Source: JAYFQE01 sp034927345
Lineage (GTDB): Bacteria; Bacillota; Clostridia; Saccharofermentanales; UBA5734
Reading direction: 5' to 3'
Length of the DNA stretch: 64,000 bases
Assembly (NCBI GenBank): GCA_034927345.1
Contig: JAYFQE010000010.1
Coordinates: forward strand, 13,386 to 77,385
Below, one piece after another: positions 16,900 through 25,473 of this stretch. Each line of letters opens with the position of its first letter. The first letter of the stretch is position 1. Position numbers and translations under genes: made by a program. The notes beneath the pieces were generated by a model, which searched no databases, had not been told where the DNA came from, and saw only the letters and a program-made list of their open reading frames with translations.

Positions 16900-18399
16900 A
16901 TGAGAGGAATTTTCACACCCATCACGAAAATCCGGCGCCAGGTTTTTTCCGAAATCGCCCGTTTTGCTTATGAAAGAGATTTGGCCGGCACTGATTTCAG
17001 CTATTTTTATGAAAGCGCCTATCGCATCATCCCCGGCGAAATACCTCAGTATCGGGAAAGCGTCTTTAAAGAAAGAGCGATTATCCGTGAACGGATCCGC
17101 CTGGCGCTCGGTCTGGCCATGCGTCCGACAGGCACACATCAGGGATTTACCGACGGCATGGCCGCCTGTGCCACACAAAATAAATGTTTGCAGGAACCGC
17201 TTGTCAATATTATTCCGTTTGCCTGCGAGGCTTGTCCCACCGACCGTTTTCAGGTCAGCGACCAATGCCGGAAATGCCTCGCCCACCCCTGCACCTCGGT
17301 ATGTCCGGTTAAAGCGATTACCCTGGGTAAGAACGCGGCGATGATCGACCAGGATAAATGCATCAAATGCGGCCGCTGTGTTCAGGCCTGCCCCTATCAT
17401 GCCATTCTCCGCTTCGGACGGCCTTGCGCCGAAGCGTGCGGCGCCGATGCCATCGGCAGCGACGAGCTGGGCCGGGCCAGCATCGATCAGCAGAAATGTG
17501 TCGCCTGCGGTCTGTGCATCGTCAGCTGCCCTTTTGCCGCGATTGCCGATAAATCGGAAATATTTCAGCTGATTACGGCGATTCGTCAGGGAATCAAGGT
17601 ATTCGCCGAGCTCGCGCCTTCTTTTGCCGGTCAATTCGGCCCTTTGGCTACACCGGGGAAAATTGTCGCCGGCCTCAAAGCGCTTGGGATAGCGGATGTT
17701 ATCGAAGTCGGCTGGGGCGCGGATATCGGCTCGCTGCACGAGGCGGACGAATATCTGGATCATGTTCCGGAAAAGCAGCCGTTTCTCGGCACCAGCTGTT
17801 GTCCGGCCTGGGAATCTTTCGCCAGGAAGACGCAGCCTGAGTTGGGCGGGTGTATCGCCAGTTCCCATACACCGATGGTGGCTGCCGCCAAAAAAATCAA
17901 AGAACAGAATCCAGATGCCCGGGTCGCCTTCATCGGCCCCTGCGTCGCAAAAAAGCTGGAAGCCCTTGAAGATGAGGTGCGGCTTTATGTCGACTACGTT
18001 ATTACTTTCGAAGAATTAATGGGGATGTTTTCCGCCCGGGCGATCGAGCTGAACGATCTGGCGGAAGATCCGCCGACCGCCCTGGCTTCCTGCGACGGCA
18101 GGCAATATGCCGTTGCCGGCGGCGTAGCCCAGGCCATCATTCATTGCATCCGGCACCGTGATCCGGAGCGGGAAGTTCCTTTTATGAAAGCCGACAATTT
18201 GCGGGATTGCCGGAAAATGCTTTTGCTGGCCAAAGCCGGGAAGACGCCGTCTTATCTTCTGGAGGGTATGGCCTGCCCCGGCGGCTGCGTCGGCGGGCCG
18301 GGAACCCTGACCCCGATCCAGAGGGCCGGCGCCGCTGTCCAGGCCTTCGCGCAAACATCGCCTTATCCAACTGCCAACGACAGCCCCGCCGCCGAGTAA
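16900..18399 (+). CDS. Monomeric [FeFe] hydrogenase, probably group B
   Basis: 499 residues. The H-cluster motifs are TSCCPAW (Cys300, Cys301), GPCVAKK (Cys348) and MACPGGC (Cys459, Cys463). The N-terminal half has further cluster-binding cysteines: 123/126/131/135, 154/157/160/164 and 200/203/206/210, plus extra Cys at 176 and 180. GPC instead of MPC in motif 2 is what I associate with group B enzymes rather than classical group A. Group B is poorly characterised; H2 production or a redox-sensing role are both possible. The C-terminal small-subunit-like tail is absent. HydEFG maturases are not in the window. Confidence 0.88.
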   Translation: MRGIFTPITKIRRQVFSEIARFAYERDLAGTDFSYFYESAYRIIPGEIPQYRESVFKERAIIRERIRLALGLAMRPTGTHQGFTDGMAACATQNKCLQEPLVNIIPFACEACPTDRFQVSDQCRKCLAHPCTSVCPVKAITLGKNAAMIDQDKCIKCGRCVQACPYHAILRFGRPCAEACGADAIGSDELGRASIDQQKCVACGLCIVSCPFAAIADKSEIFQLITAIRQGIKVFAELAPSFAGQFGPLATPGKIVAGLKALGIADVIEVGWGADIGSLHEADEYLDHVPEKQPFLGTSCCPAWESFARKTQPELGGCIASSHTPMVAAAKKIKEQNPDARVAFIGPCVAKKLEALEDEVRLYVDYVITFEELMGMFSARAIELNDLAEDPPTALASCDGRQYAVAGGVAQAIIHCIRHRDPEREVPFMKADNLRDCRKMLLLAKAGKTPSYLLEGMACPGGCVGGPGTLTPIQRAGAAVQAFAQTSPYPTANDSPAAE

Positions 18400-18462
18400 T
18401 TATTGCCGGATGGCCGCGCCGTCAGGAAGCGGCAGGAACCGGAGATTGGATGTATTATTGAG

Positions 18463-19464
18463 ATGGTCAATGTTTGTTATTATGATAAGGACGCGTTTGA
18501 TTGTCAGCAATATGACCGGCTGACCGATATTCACTGGCCGACCGAATCAAAATTGTGGATCGACTTTTCCGATGAGCCTTCCGAGGATGAAATTCACTGG
18601 TTATCGGAACAACTTGGCCTGCACCCGATTGCCATCAAAAGTCTTTTTGACGCTTCCCGTCATTCGCGGCTGCAGGAATTTACCCAGCAAATCTATCTGG
18701 GAACATGGGTACTCACAGATGAAGATCCTTTTTCAGCCAATGAAGGCGCTTCGGCGCCGGACGATCAGTCTGAACTGCAAGTCAAGCATCTGGGGCTGGT
18801 TTTGGGCGGGCAGTTTCTGATTTCCGCTCATTCCGGTCCGCTGGCGACGATCGAACGCAGCCGGAAACGACTTCAAGACGATGCCGGCGAAGTCCGCAGC
18901 CAGGCGCCTGATTTTTTGCTGTATCAGATAATGGACGGGGTTGTCGATGATTATTACGAAGCTGTCGACCGGATGTCCGAACAAATTGACGATCTGGATA
19001 CCCGGATGGACGAACCCTACGACCGGCGGCTGCAGCATGATGTCCTGGTCAGCAAACGCCGCCTGTTGGTTTTGCATAAAGCGATTACGCCGCTGCGCGA
19101 TACGCTGTTGAATCTGCGCCGGTTGGACCATCCGATTATCAGCCATCACACCGACATTTACATGCGTGATATTTTTGAGCACATCCTGCAGCTTCTGGAT
19201 ACGATCGATACCTATCGCGACGTCTTGTCGAATACGGTCGAGCTGGGTATGGCTGCCGCCAGCAATCGTATGAACGAGGTGATGACGGTCCTGACGGTCG
19301 TCACATCTTTCTTTATCCCGCTCAGTTTTATAACCGGTTATTTTGGCATGAATCTGGCTATGCCGGAAATGAACAATCCGATCACTTACCCGATTGTGAT
19401 CGGCCTCATGCTGGCCACCGTCATCAGCATGATCATCTGGTTCAAGCGAAAAAAGTGGCTTTAG
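18463..19464 (+). CDS. corA: CorA-family magnesium/divalent cation transporter
   Basis: 333 residues: a long acidic and helical N-terminal cytoplasmic domain, then two C-terminal transmembrane helices. The pore signature FGMN (family GMN) sits at the end of TM1, and a basic tail (KRKK) follows TM2. The ATG at 18463 fits the family's usual start; an in-frame TTG at 18403 overlaps nothing useful. Neither choice has a strong ribosome site. It follows the hydrogenase by 63 bases. Confidence 0.9.
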   Translation: MVNVCYYDKDAFDCQQYDRLTDIHWPTESKLWIDFSDEPSEDEIHWLSEQLGLHPIAIKSLFDASRHSRLQEFTQQIYLGTWVLTDEDPFSANEGASAPDDQSELQVKHLGLVLGGQFLISAHSGPLATIERSRKRLQDDAGEVRSQAPDFLLYQIMDGVVDDYYEAVDRMSEQIDDLDTRMDEPYDRRLQHDVLVSKRRLLVLHKAITPLRDTLLNLRRLDHPIISHHTDIYMRDIFEHILQLLDTIDTYRDVLSNTVELGMAAASNRMNEVMTVLTVVTSFFIPLSFITGYFGMNLAMPEMNNPITYPIVIGLMLATVISMIIWFKRKKWL

Positions 19465-19515
19465 GCGCCAATTTGATTATTGCTTCCGCAACCCGTGTTA
19501 CAGCGGTTCTTTTTA

Positions 19516-19553
19516 CCCATGTTAAACTGGTTTTATAACCATATAAACATGGG
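19516..19553. promoter_or_regulatory. Interrupted dyad upstream of enolase
   Basis: CCCATGTT (19516-19523) pairs with AACATGGG (19546-19553); inside, TGGTT pairs with AACCA around a TTAT loop. The 4-base spacers on both sides are equal, giving a symmetric 38-base element about 80 bases before eno. No U tract follows. A two-step regulator site or structured leader are possible. Confidence 0.35.
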
Positions 19554-19632
19554 ATAGGCGCCGGGTTATTATCCTGGCGCCAAGCGGCATTGGTCAGGAT
19601 CGCCGGCAAAATGCCGGCAAGGGAGGTCAATC

Positions 19633-20940
19633 ATGATACAGGAATTATTGATCACTAAAATCTGGGCGCGGGAAATCCTTGATTCGCGGGGAAATCCAAC
19701 CGTGGAAGCTGAAGTGGAAACGGAAGACGGCTCGATCGGCCGTGCTGCTGTTCCATCCGGCGCTTCAACCGGCGCTTTTGAAGCTGTGGAACTGCGGGAT
19801 AAGGATCCCGGCCGATACCTCGGTCAGGGCGTTCAGAATGCCGTCCGCCATGTCAACGAGTTGATCGCGCCCGAGCTGGAAGGCTTTAATGTCATGGATC
19901 AACGCGGTCTGGACCGTTTGCTGATCGAGCTGGACGGAACTGAAAACAAAGGGAAATTGGGGGCCAACGCCATTCTGGCTGTATCTCTGGCCGCGGCCAA
20001 AGCAGCAGCTCAAGCCTGCGGCCTGGAATTGTTCCAATACCTCGGCGGTCTGCAGGCCCACATTTTACCGGTTCCGATGATGAATATCGTTAACGGCGGC
20101 AAGCACGCCGACAACAGTATCAATCTACAGGAATTTATGATCATGCCGGTAGGCGCCGGGAGCTTCCGGGAAGCTTTACAATGGAGCGTTGAAGTTTTTC
20201 ATACGCTGAAGAAGATTCTGAAAAGCCGCAAATTGGCCACAGCAGTCGGCGATGAGGGCGGATTTGCCCCCAATCTGGAAAGCGACGAACAGGCATTGGA
20301 GTTGATTGTCACGGCAATCAAACAAGCCGGATTCAGGCCGGGAACCGATATAGCGATCGCCATGGATGCCGCCGCCACGGAGTTGTACGACGAAGCCAAG
20401 GAAGCCGGCCATGAAGGCCAGTATTTATTCTGGAAATCCGGCCAATTGAAAACCAGAACCCAGATGGTTGATTATTGGGCTGATCTGGCCGAGCGCTACC
20501 CGATCAAATCCCTGGAGGACGGGCTGGCCGAAGATGACTGGGAAGGCTGGCGTTTGTTGACAGACCGTCTGGGCAAGAAAATTCAACTGGTTGGCGATGA
20601 TCTATTTGTTACCAACACCGAACGTATCCAAAAAGGCATTCAACTTGGCGTCAGCAATTCCGTATTGATTAAACTCAATCAGATCGGAACTTTGACTGAA
20701 ACGCTGGATGCGATCGAAATGGCGATGCGCAACAACTGGACAGCCGTCGTATCGCACCGTTCCGGTGAAACTGAAGATGTCACGATCGCCGACGTTGTCG
20801 TCGCCATGAACGCCGGGCAAATCAAAACCGGCGCGCCGTCGCGGACCGACCGGGTAGCTAAATACAACCAGCTGTTGCGTATTGAAGAGGCGTTAGGCCA
20901 CGCGGCGGTTTATGCCGGTTCAAAAGCCTTCAAATTTTAA
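19633..20940 (+). CDS. eno: Enolase
   Basis: 435 residues; interconverts 2-phosphoglycerate and phosphoenolpyruvate. Begins IWAREILDSRGNPTVE; shows GGKHADNSINLQEFMIMP, the metal and catalytic region VGDDLFVTN, LIKLNQIGT and SHRSGETED. GGGAGG lies 7 bases before the ATG. It stands alone, separated from corA by a region with several hairpins, and converges on malY. Confidence 0.97.
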   Translation: MIQELLITKIWAREILDSRGNPTVEAEVETEDGSIGRAAVPSGASTGAFEAVELRDKDPGRYLGQGVQNAVRHVNELIAPELEGFNVMDQRGLDRLLIELDGTENKGKLGANAILAVSLAAAKAAAQACGLELFQYLGGLQAHILPVPMMNIVNGGKHADNSINLQEFMIMPVGAGSFREALQWSVEVFHTLKKILKSRKLATAVGDEGGFAPNLESDEQALELIVTAIKQAGFRPGTDIAIAMDAAATELYDEAKEAGHEGQYLFWKSGQLKTRTQMVDYWADLAERYPIKSLEDGLAEDDWEGWRLLTDRLGKKIQLVGDDLFVTNTERIQKGIQLGVSNSVLIKLNQIGTLTETLDAIEMAMRNNWTAVVSHRSGETEDVTIADVVVAMNAGQIKTGAPSRTDRVAKYNQLLRIEEALGHAAVYAGSKAFKF

Positions 20941-20957
20941 GCAAACGCCGGATCGGA

Positions 20958-22169
20958 TCATGCCTTGAGCGATTCGACTGCCTGCTGCAGGCGCTGCAGC
21001 CCGGCCGCCAGCGCGGCCTGGGGCAAAGCAAAATTAATCCGCTCAAAACCGGCGCCTTCTTTGCCAAAATAGATGCCTTCCATAAAATAGAGGCCGGCCT
21101 GGTGTGTAAACCGCTCCAGGCCGGCTGAGTCAAGCCCGGTCGCCCTGGCGTCTATCCATCCCAGATAAGTGCCCTCGGTTTGACAGACCGGCAAGTCCGG
21201 CAGATGCTCCGCCATAAAGGACAGAAAATAGTTGCGATTGGCGGTCAGATAGCGTATAAGCGCCTGATACCAGGCTTCTCCCTGCTCATACGCCGCCTGG
21301 CAAGCCACAGTGCCCAGATAATTGGCGCCGTGGATGCCGATCCGGTCGGACATTTGACGGAAAGCATTTCGTTTTTTCTCATCCGGAATAATCAAATTGG
21401 CCGTCGCAAGGCTGGCCAGATTAAAAGTTTTGCTTGGCGATGTGCAGATCACACATTGCCGGGCCAGTTCCGGGTCAAGTCCGGCCAACGTGATGTGGCG
21501 GTTCGGGGCGTATACGAGGTCGGCGTGAATCTCGTCGGAAATCAGCATAACGTGATTTTCCAGGCATATGCGCGCCGTCTCGGCCAGTTCGGCGCGGGTC
21601 CAGACACGGCCTACCGGATTGTGCGGATTGCAGAGGATCATCATTTTGGTTTGCGGATCTGCCGCTTTCCGCGCCAGATCGTCGAAATCCATCTCATAAT
21701 GCCCGGCGCGGCAGATCAGCGGATTACAGACCAGGCGGCGCTGCTGGTTTTCAACAGCCGAGAAAAAGGGCGGATAAACTGGCGGCTGAATGATCACGCC
21801 GTCGCCTTTTTCCGTACAAGTTTCCACCAGATGGATCAAACCGTAAACAACATTGGGAACTTGAATAATCCATTCCGGCCGGCAGTTAAATTGGTGCCGG
21901 CGGGCTTGCCAGTCGCACACCGCCTGATAATACTGCGCGGTAGGCGTACTATAACCAAAAATGCCATAATTGGCAGCGCTGCAAAGCGCCGCTTGAATTT
22001 CCGGCGCAGTTTTAAAATCCATATCGGCAACGGAAAACGGAAATACATCAGCGGCGAAATCGCGTTTTCCGTCTCTCTGCATGATCGCCCATTTATCAGC
22101 GCCCTGGTTATGCCGGGGATAAAACGTATCGAAATCATAAACTTTCGTGTTGTTTTCCTGATGTGTCAT
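20958..22169 (-). CDS. patB: MalY/PatB-type PLP-dependent C-S lyase
   Basis: 403 residues, fold type I aminotransferase-like. PLP Lys247 is in SPSKTFNLA, and NPHNPVGR and SDEIHADLVY are hallmark stretches. The opening FDTFYPRHNQGADKW and VFPFSVADMDF mark the MalY/PatB group, which cleaves cystathionine or cysteine conjugates. An aminotransferase role is possible. The gene has its own -10 box upstream and is separated from the isomerase operon by a terminator. Confidence 0.85.
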   Translation of the reverse strand: MTHQENNTKVYDFDTFYPRHNQGADKWAIMQRDGKRDFAADVFPFSVADMDFKTAPEIQAALCSAANYGIFGYSTPTAQYYQAVCDWQARRHQFNCRPEWIIQVPNVVYGLIHLVETCTEKGDGVIIQPPVYPPFFSAVENQQRRLVCNPLICRAGHYEMDFDDLARKAADPQTKMMILCNPHNPVGRVWTRAELAETARICLENHVMLISDEIHADLVYAPNRHITLAGLDPELARQCVICTSPSKTFNLASLATANLIIPDEKKRNAFRQMSDRIGIHGANYLGTVACQAAYEQGEAWYQALIRYLTANRNYFLSFMAEHLPDLPVCQTEGTYLGWIDARATGLDSAGLERFTHQAGLYFMEGIYFGKEGAGFERINFALPQAALAAGLQRLQQAVESLKA

Positions 22170-22225
22170 TTTTATATGACCTTCCTTCGCTTGAGTTTCA
22201 CTCGGCCATTTAGGCGTTTTCGCTC

Positions 22226-22231
22226 ATTATA
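22226..22231 (-). promoter_or_regulatory. -10 box upstream of patB
   Basis: Perfect TATAAT on the minus strand just after the terminator of the isomerase operon. No good -35 box is present, partly because the hairpin occupies that position. Confidence 0.35.
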
Positions 22232-22235
22232 CCAA

Positions 22236-22270
22236 AACCGCCCGGTTCCATACACGGAATCCGGGCGGTT
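22236..22270 (-). terminator. Terminator of the isomerase/dehydrogenase operon
   Basis: Perfect 10-bp arms AACCGCCCGG (minus strand 22270-22261) and CCGGGCGGTT (22245-22236) with a partly paired 15-base loop, then TTGG. The U tract is short. Confidence 0.6.
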
Positions 22271-22331
22271 CAGTTCTATCGGGTTAACGAAACGTATCCT
22301 TACATGACCCAATTGGATGTCGGGCACAAGT

Positions 22332-23252
22332 TCAGATCAATTTGCCCATATAAGCCAGGCCCAGTTCAAGACCTTCGTATATCTTTTCCGTGCTGGACTC
22401 ATAGAGCGGATCCTCATGCTCGATGCTGATTACGCCCTTATAGCCGATTTTTTTCAGCTCGGCAACCATGCCGGCGAGATCAACCTGTCCCAGGCCGGGC
22501 ATGCGGAAACGCCAAAAACCGGTGCCCTGGGTATCCGGCAGCAGCTTGTTGAAGATGCCGTAGTATTTCAGTTTTTCCGGAAATAATTCGGCATCCTTGG
22601 CATGAACATGGAAGATGCGGTCCTTGAATTGGCTGACCAGCGGGATAGGATCGATCAACTGGTAGAAAAGATGCGACGGGTCGAAGTTCAAGCCGAAATT
22701 CGGATTGGGAACGCGGCGGAACATTTCCTGCCACAACTCCGGACTGAAGGAGATGGTGCCGGGTTCGAGCGGAACCTGCCAGCCTTCCATCGGGCAATTC
22801 TCGATAATGATCTGAACGCCGGCGGCTTCGGCTTCAGAAACAATCGGTCCGAAGACTGTCTCGAATTCGTCAAAATTGTCGGCGATGGTTTTATTGATAT
22901 TACGGCCGACAAAAGTGCCGACAGCCGGAACGCCAAGCATTTTGGCGGCTTTAACACACTGGCGGGTATGGTTGTTGACAAATGCCCGTTTGGTCAGATC
23001 GGCATCGAGGTTGTTGTCATAATAAGCCAGCGATGAAATTTTGAGACCGAGTTTATCCATCATGGCCCGGATCTTATTGGCTTCGATTTGCGTCAGCTTG
23101 GCCACATCAATGTCCGAACTGGCATAATCGCGATCGTTCAACCGCGGCCAGCAAGCAATCTCCAGAGCCTTAAATCCTTTAGCCGCGGCCCATTCCGCCT
23201 TCTCTTCCAACGAAACCTTGGGCAGGCAGGCTGTAAGAAAACCAAGATACAT
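22332..23252 (-). CDS. Sugar phosphate isomerase/epimerase-like TIM-barrel protein (AP endonuclease 2 family)
   Basis: 306 residues of the xylose-isomerase-like TIM-barrel family. Metal-ligand strands are recognisable: IIIENCPMEGW (Glu), NFDPSHLFY (Asp, His), FHVHAKDAE (His) and ISIEHEDP (Glu). Start at ATG 23252, 8 bases after GGAGG. The likely reaction is isomerisation, epimerisation or dehydration of a keto-sugar. Last gene of a three-gene operon with a Gfo/Idh/MocA dehydrogenase and a second barrel enzyme. Confidence 0.85.
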   Translation of the reverse strand: MYLGFLTACLPKVSLEEKAEWAAAKGFKALEIACWPRLNDRDYASSDIDVAKLTQIEANKIRAMMDKLGLKISSLAYYDNNLDADLTKRAFVNNHTRQCVKAAKMLGVPAVGTFVGRNINKTIADNFDEFETVFGPIVSEAEAAGVQIIIENCPMEGWQVPLEPGTISFSPELWQEMFRRVPNPNFGLNFDPSHLFYQLIDPIPLVSQFKDRIFHVHAKDAELFPEKLKYYGIFNKLLPDTQGTGFWRFRMPGLGQVDLAGMVAELKKIGYKGVISIEHEDPLYESSTEKIYEGLELGLAYMGKLI

Positions 23253-23309
23253 AGTCTTATCCTCCAATTAATAGGGTAAAGTCTTTTCCTGTTCTGCAGA
23301 AAAGGACGA

Positions 23310-24395
23310 TCAGCCGAAGTATACGGGTTTGCCGGTTTTGCTGGAGGTGTAGATGGCTTCCAGGATTTGCGTCACAACATAGGCCTGTTCCGGCAGAACG
23401 ACCGGAGCGGTATTATTTTCGATCGCCTGGTAAAAACGGAGCGCTTCCAGCTCATGCGGTTTCTGTTCTTCACCGTCGAAGAAAGCCACGCCGCCGGCGG
23501 ACAGATCCGGCTTGGTCGTATACATGCGGCCGAATTTCTCGCCGTTGATCCGCAGTCCGTCTTTCATATCGGCGCCGCCTTCGGTTCCGCACAGGGTGGT
23601 GGTCGCTTCTTCAACATCGAGCGTGTTCAAAGCCCAGCTGGCTTCCAGAACAATGGTCGCTCCGTTCTTCATGGTAATGAATCCGAAGGCCGAGTCTTCA
23701 ACGGTGAATTTTTTCGGATCCCAGGGGCCCCAGGCATTGGCGGAATTCTCATTGTCGGCCAGCTTGCGGTAAGTCTTGCCTACAACATAAGCCGGCTCAT
23801 AATTATTCATTTCCCACAACGTCAAATCCAGAGCATGTGTGCCGATGTCGATCAGCGGACCGCCGCCCTGCTCTTCTTCGTTCAGAAAAACGCCCCAGGT
23901 CGGAACGGCGCGACGGCGGACAGCATGAGCCTTGGCATAATAGATTTCGCCCAGATCGCCGGCTTCCACCATTTGCTTTAAGTACATCGAATCGCTGCGA
24001 TGGCGGCTCTGATAGCCGATCGTCAATTTTTTGCTGGTCCGCTTGGCGGTATCGACCATGGCTTTGGCTTCCGCGGCCGTTTTGGCCATCGGTTTTTCAC
24101 ACATGACATGTTTGCCGGCTTCCAGGGCCGCGATGGTTATCGGCGAATGGGATTTATTGGGGGTCAGGACATGGATGACATCCAATTCAGGCAAGGCGAC
24201 CAGTTCATGATAATCCGTAAAGATTTTGGCGTCGGGTTCGCCGTATTCTTTGGCGGCTTTTTCGGCCTTTTCCCGGACGATATCGCAAAAAGCGACAATT
24301 TTCACCTGTTTCAGTTTCTTGAGCGCCGGCAAATGTTTACCGTTGGCAATGCCGCCGCAGCCGATGATACCAACTTTAAAAATCTTCTCTGACAT
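23310..24395 (-). CDS. Gfo/Idh/MocA-family NAD(P)-dependent oxidoreductase
   Basis: 361 residues. Rossmann motif GIIGCGGIA near residues 9-17; the family EKP motif is in MCEKPMAKT, and the catalytic-region stretch GGGPLIDIGTHALDL includes the conserved Asp and His. These enzymes oxidise sugars, inositols or sugar acids, often at C3. AGAGGAG precedes the ATG. It sits between two TIM-barrel isomerase genes, as expected for an oxidise-then-isomerise route. Confidence 0.9.
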   Translation of the reverse strand: MSEKIFKVGIIGCGGIANGKHLPALKKLKQVKIVAFCDIVREKAEKAAKEYGEPDAKIFTDYHELVALPELDVIHVLTPNKSHSPITIAALEAGKHVMCEKPMAKTAAEAKAMVDTAKRTSKKLTIGYQSRHRSDSMYLKQMVEAGDLGEIYYAKAHAVRRRAVPTWGVFLNEEEQGGGPLIDIGTHALDLTLWEMNNYEPAYVVGKTYRKLADNENSANAWGPWDPKKFTVEDSAFGFITMKNGATIVLEASWALNTLDVEEATTTLCGTEGGADMKDGLRINGEKFGRMYTTKPDLSAGGVAFFDGEEQKPHELEALRFYQAIENNTAPVVLPEQAYVVTQILEAIYTSSKTGKPVYFG

Positions 24396-24463
24396 AAATT
24401 TTACTCCTCTGTTTTTGCTGTGTGGGTTTTCCGGCCGGGCGGCCGGTTTGCCTGATACGGGCC

Positions 24464-25228
24464 TTAAGCCAGCATTTTCTTGATGTTATCGCAGCTGATC
24501 TTGATGCTTTCGAACATGTCGCGGGTAAAAGCTTCTTGTTCCACGATGAAGCCCTTGTCCAGGATGCCGTTGCGGCGGGCTATCGCGACGATGGCCGGGA
24601 AATCGACCATGCCGTTGCCGACCTCGGCGTTGATCTCGTTTCCGGCCTTGCTCTTATAATCGGCATTGATGTCTTTGAAATGCAGGGGGCCGGCCTGGCT
24701 GCCCAGACTGTCGATAAAGGCCACAGGGTCGACATCGGCATACTGGACCCAGCAAGTGTCGACTTCTGCCGCCAGTTTGATGCCGGCGTCATTTTTCAGG
24801 ATCAGATTGAAAATGTACTGGCCGTCGATCTTCGCCAATTCACGGTAATGGTTATGATAACCGACCCGGATGCCTAATGGCGCGAGTTTCTTTGCCGCCT
24901 TGACGAGGATGGCCGAGATCGCGCGGCAATCATCTGCCGTCTCGATCGGATAACCCGGGCAGATGACCCAGGACAAGCCCAATTCTGCGCTATAAGCGGC
25001 AACTTCGTCGAGATGCTGATCCAGCTGTTCATATCCGACATGGGAAGAATACGCTTCCAAACCAATACGATCCAGTTCCTTTTTGATTTCCGCCGCGGAA
25101 TATCCGCCGTAACCGGCAAATTCCACACAGTTGTATCCGGCGGCCTTTACTTTTTCCAAAGATCCGAAAAAGTCATCGGCCATCGCGTTGCGAATCGAAT
25201 AAAGCTGCAGACCAATTTTTACATCCAT
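24464..25228 (-). CDS. Sugar phosphate isomerase/epimerase-like TIM-barrel protein
   Basis: 254 residues, a xylose-isomerase-like TIM barrel distinct from the longer gene at 22332. It begins KIGLQLYSIRNAM, typical of inosose dehydratase/IolE/IolI relatives. Metal-site strands include VGYHNHYREL, AAEVDTCWVQ and LHFKDIN. GAGGTG lies 7 bases before the ATG. First gene of the operon, divergent from an AraC regulator. Confidence 0.85.
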   Translation of the reverse strand: MDVKIGLQLYSIRNAMADDFFGSLEKVKAAGYNCVEFAGYGGYSAAEIKKELDRIGLEAYSSHVGYEQLDQHLDEVAAYSAELGLSWVICPGYPIETADDCRAISAILVKAAKKLAPLGIRVGYHNHYRELAKIDGQYIFNLILKNDAGIKLAAEVDTCWVQYADVDPVAFIDSLGSQAGPLHFKDINADYKSKAGNEINAEVGNGMVDFPAIVAIARRNGILDKGFIVEQEAFTRDMFESIKISCDNIKKMLA

Positions 25229-25326
25229 ATTTTGTCACCTCATGTCATTATCGGTTTATGCTGCCGGCCATAGCCTGCTTCACATAAAAACCCAGGATAC
25301 ATTGACGTTATCAGATGAGCTGCTTT

Positions 25327-25357
25327 AGTTATAGCCGGATGCTGTCGAAATATATCA
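25327..25357 (-). promoter_or_regulatory. Candidate promoter of the isomerase operon
   Basis: TTGATA (25357-25352) and TATAAC (25332-25327) on the minus strand, with a slightly long 19-base spacer as is common for activator-dependent promoters. Confidence 0.35.
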
Positions 25358-25382
25358 AATATTTGTCCTGTCATAACCCGTC

Positions 25383-25412
25383 TTGCTGTAATCTCTTTTC
25401 ATGGTATATAAT
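25383..25412 (+). promoter_or_regulatory. Promoter of the AraC regulator gene
   Basis: TTGCTG (25383-25388), 18-base spacer, perfect TATAAT (25407-25412). The start codon is 62 bases downstream. Confidence 0.5.
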
Positions 25413-25473
25413 CTGAGCATGGCAGAATTTTGTCGAAGCTGGTCGCCAAGGCCGGCATACCGGGAGGCCGGCT

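Noticed and set aside
16849..17868. 339-codon minus-strand frame opposite the hydrogenase
   Set aside because: Composition follows the Cys/Gly-rich hydrogenase codons in reverse; the plus-strand protein is unmistakable.
21180..22307. 375-codon plus-strand frame opposite patB
   Set aside because: Antisense shadow of the PLP lyase.
25229..25473. A riboswitch or cre site between the isomerase operon and AraC
   Set aside because: No known aptamer pattern and no match to the TGNAANCGNTNNCA consensus was found.
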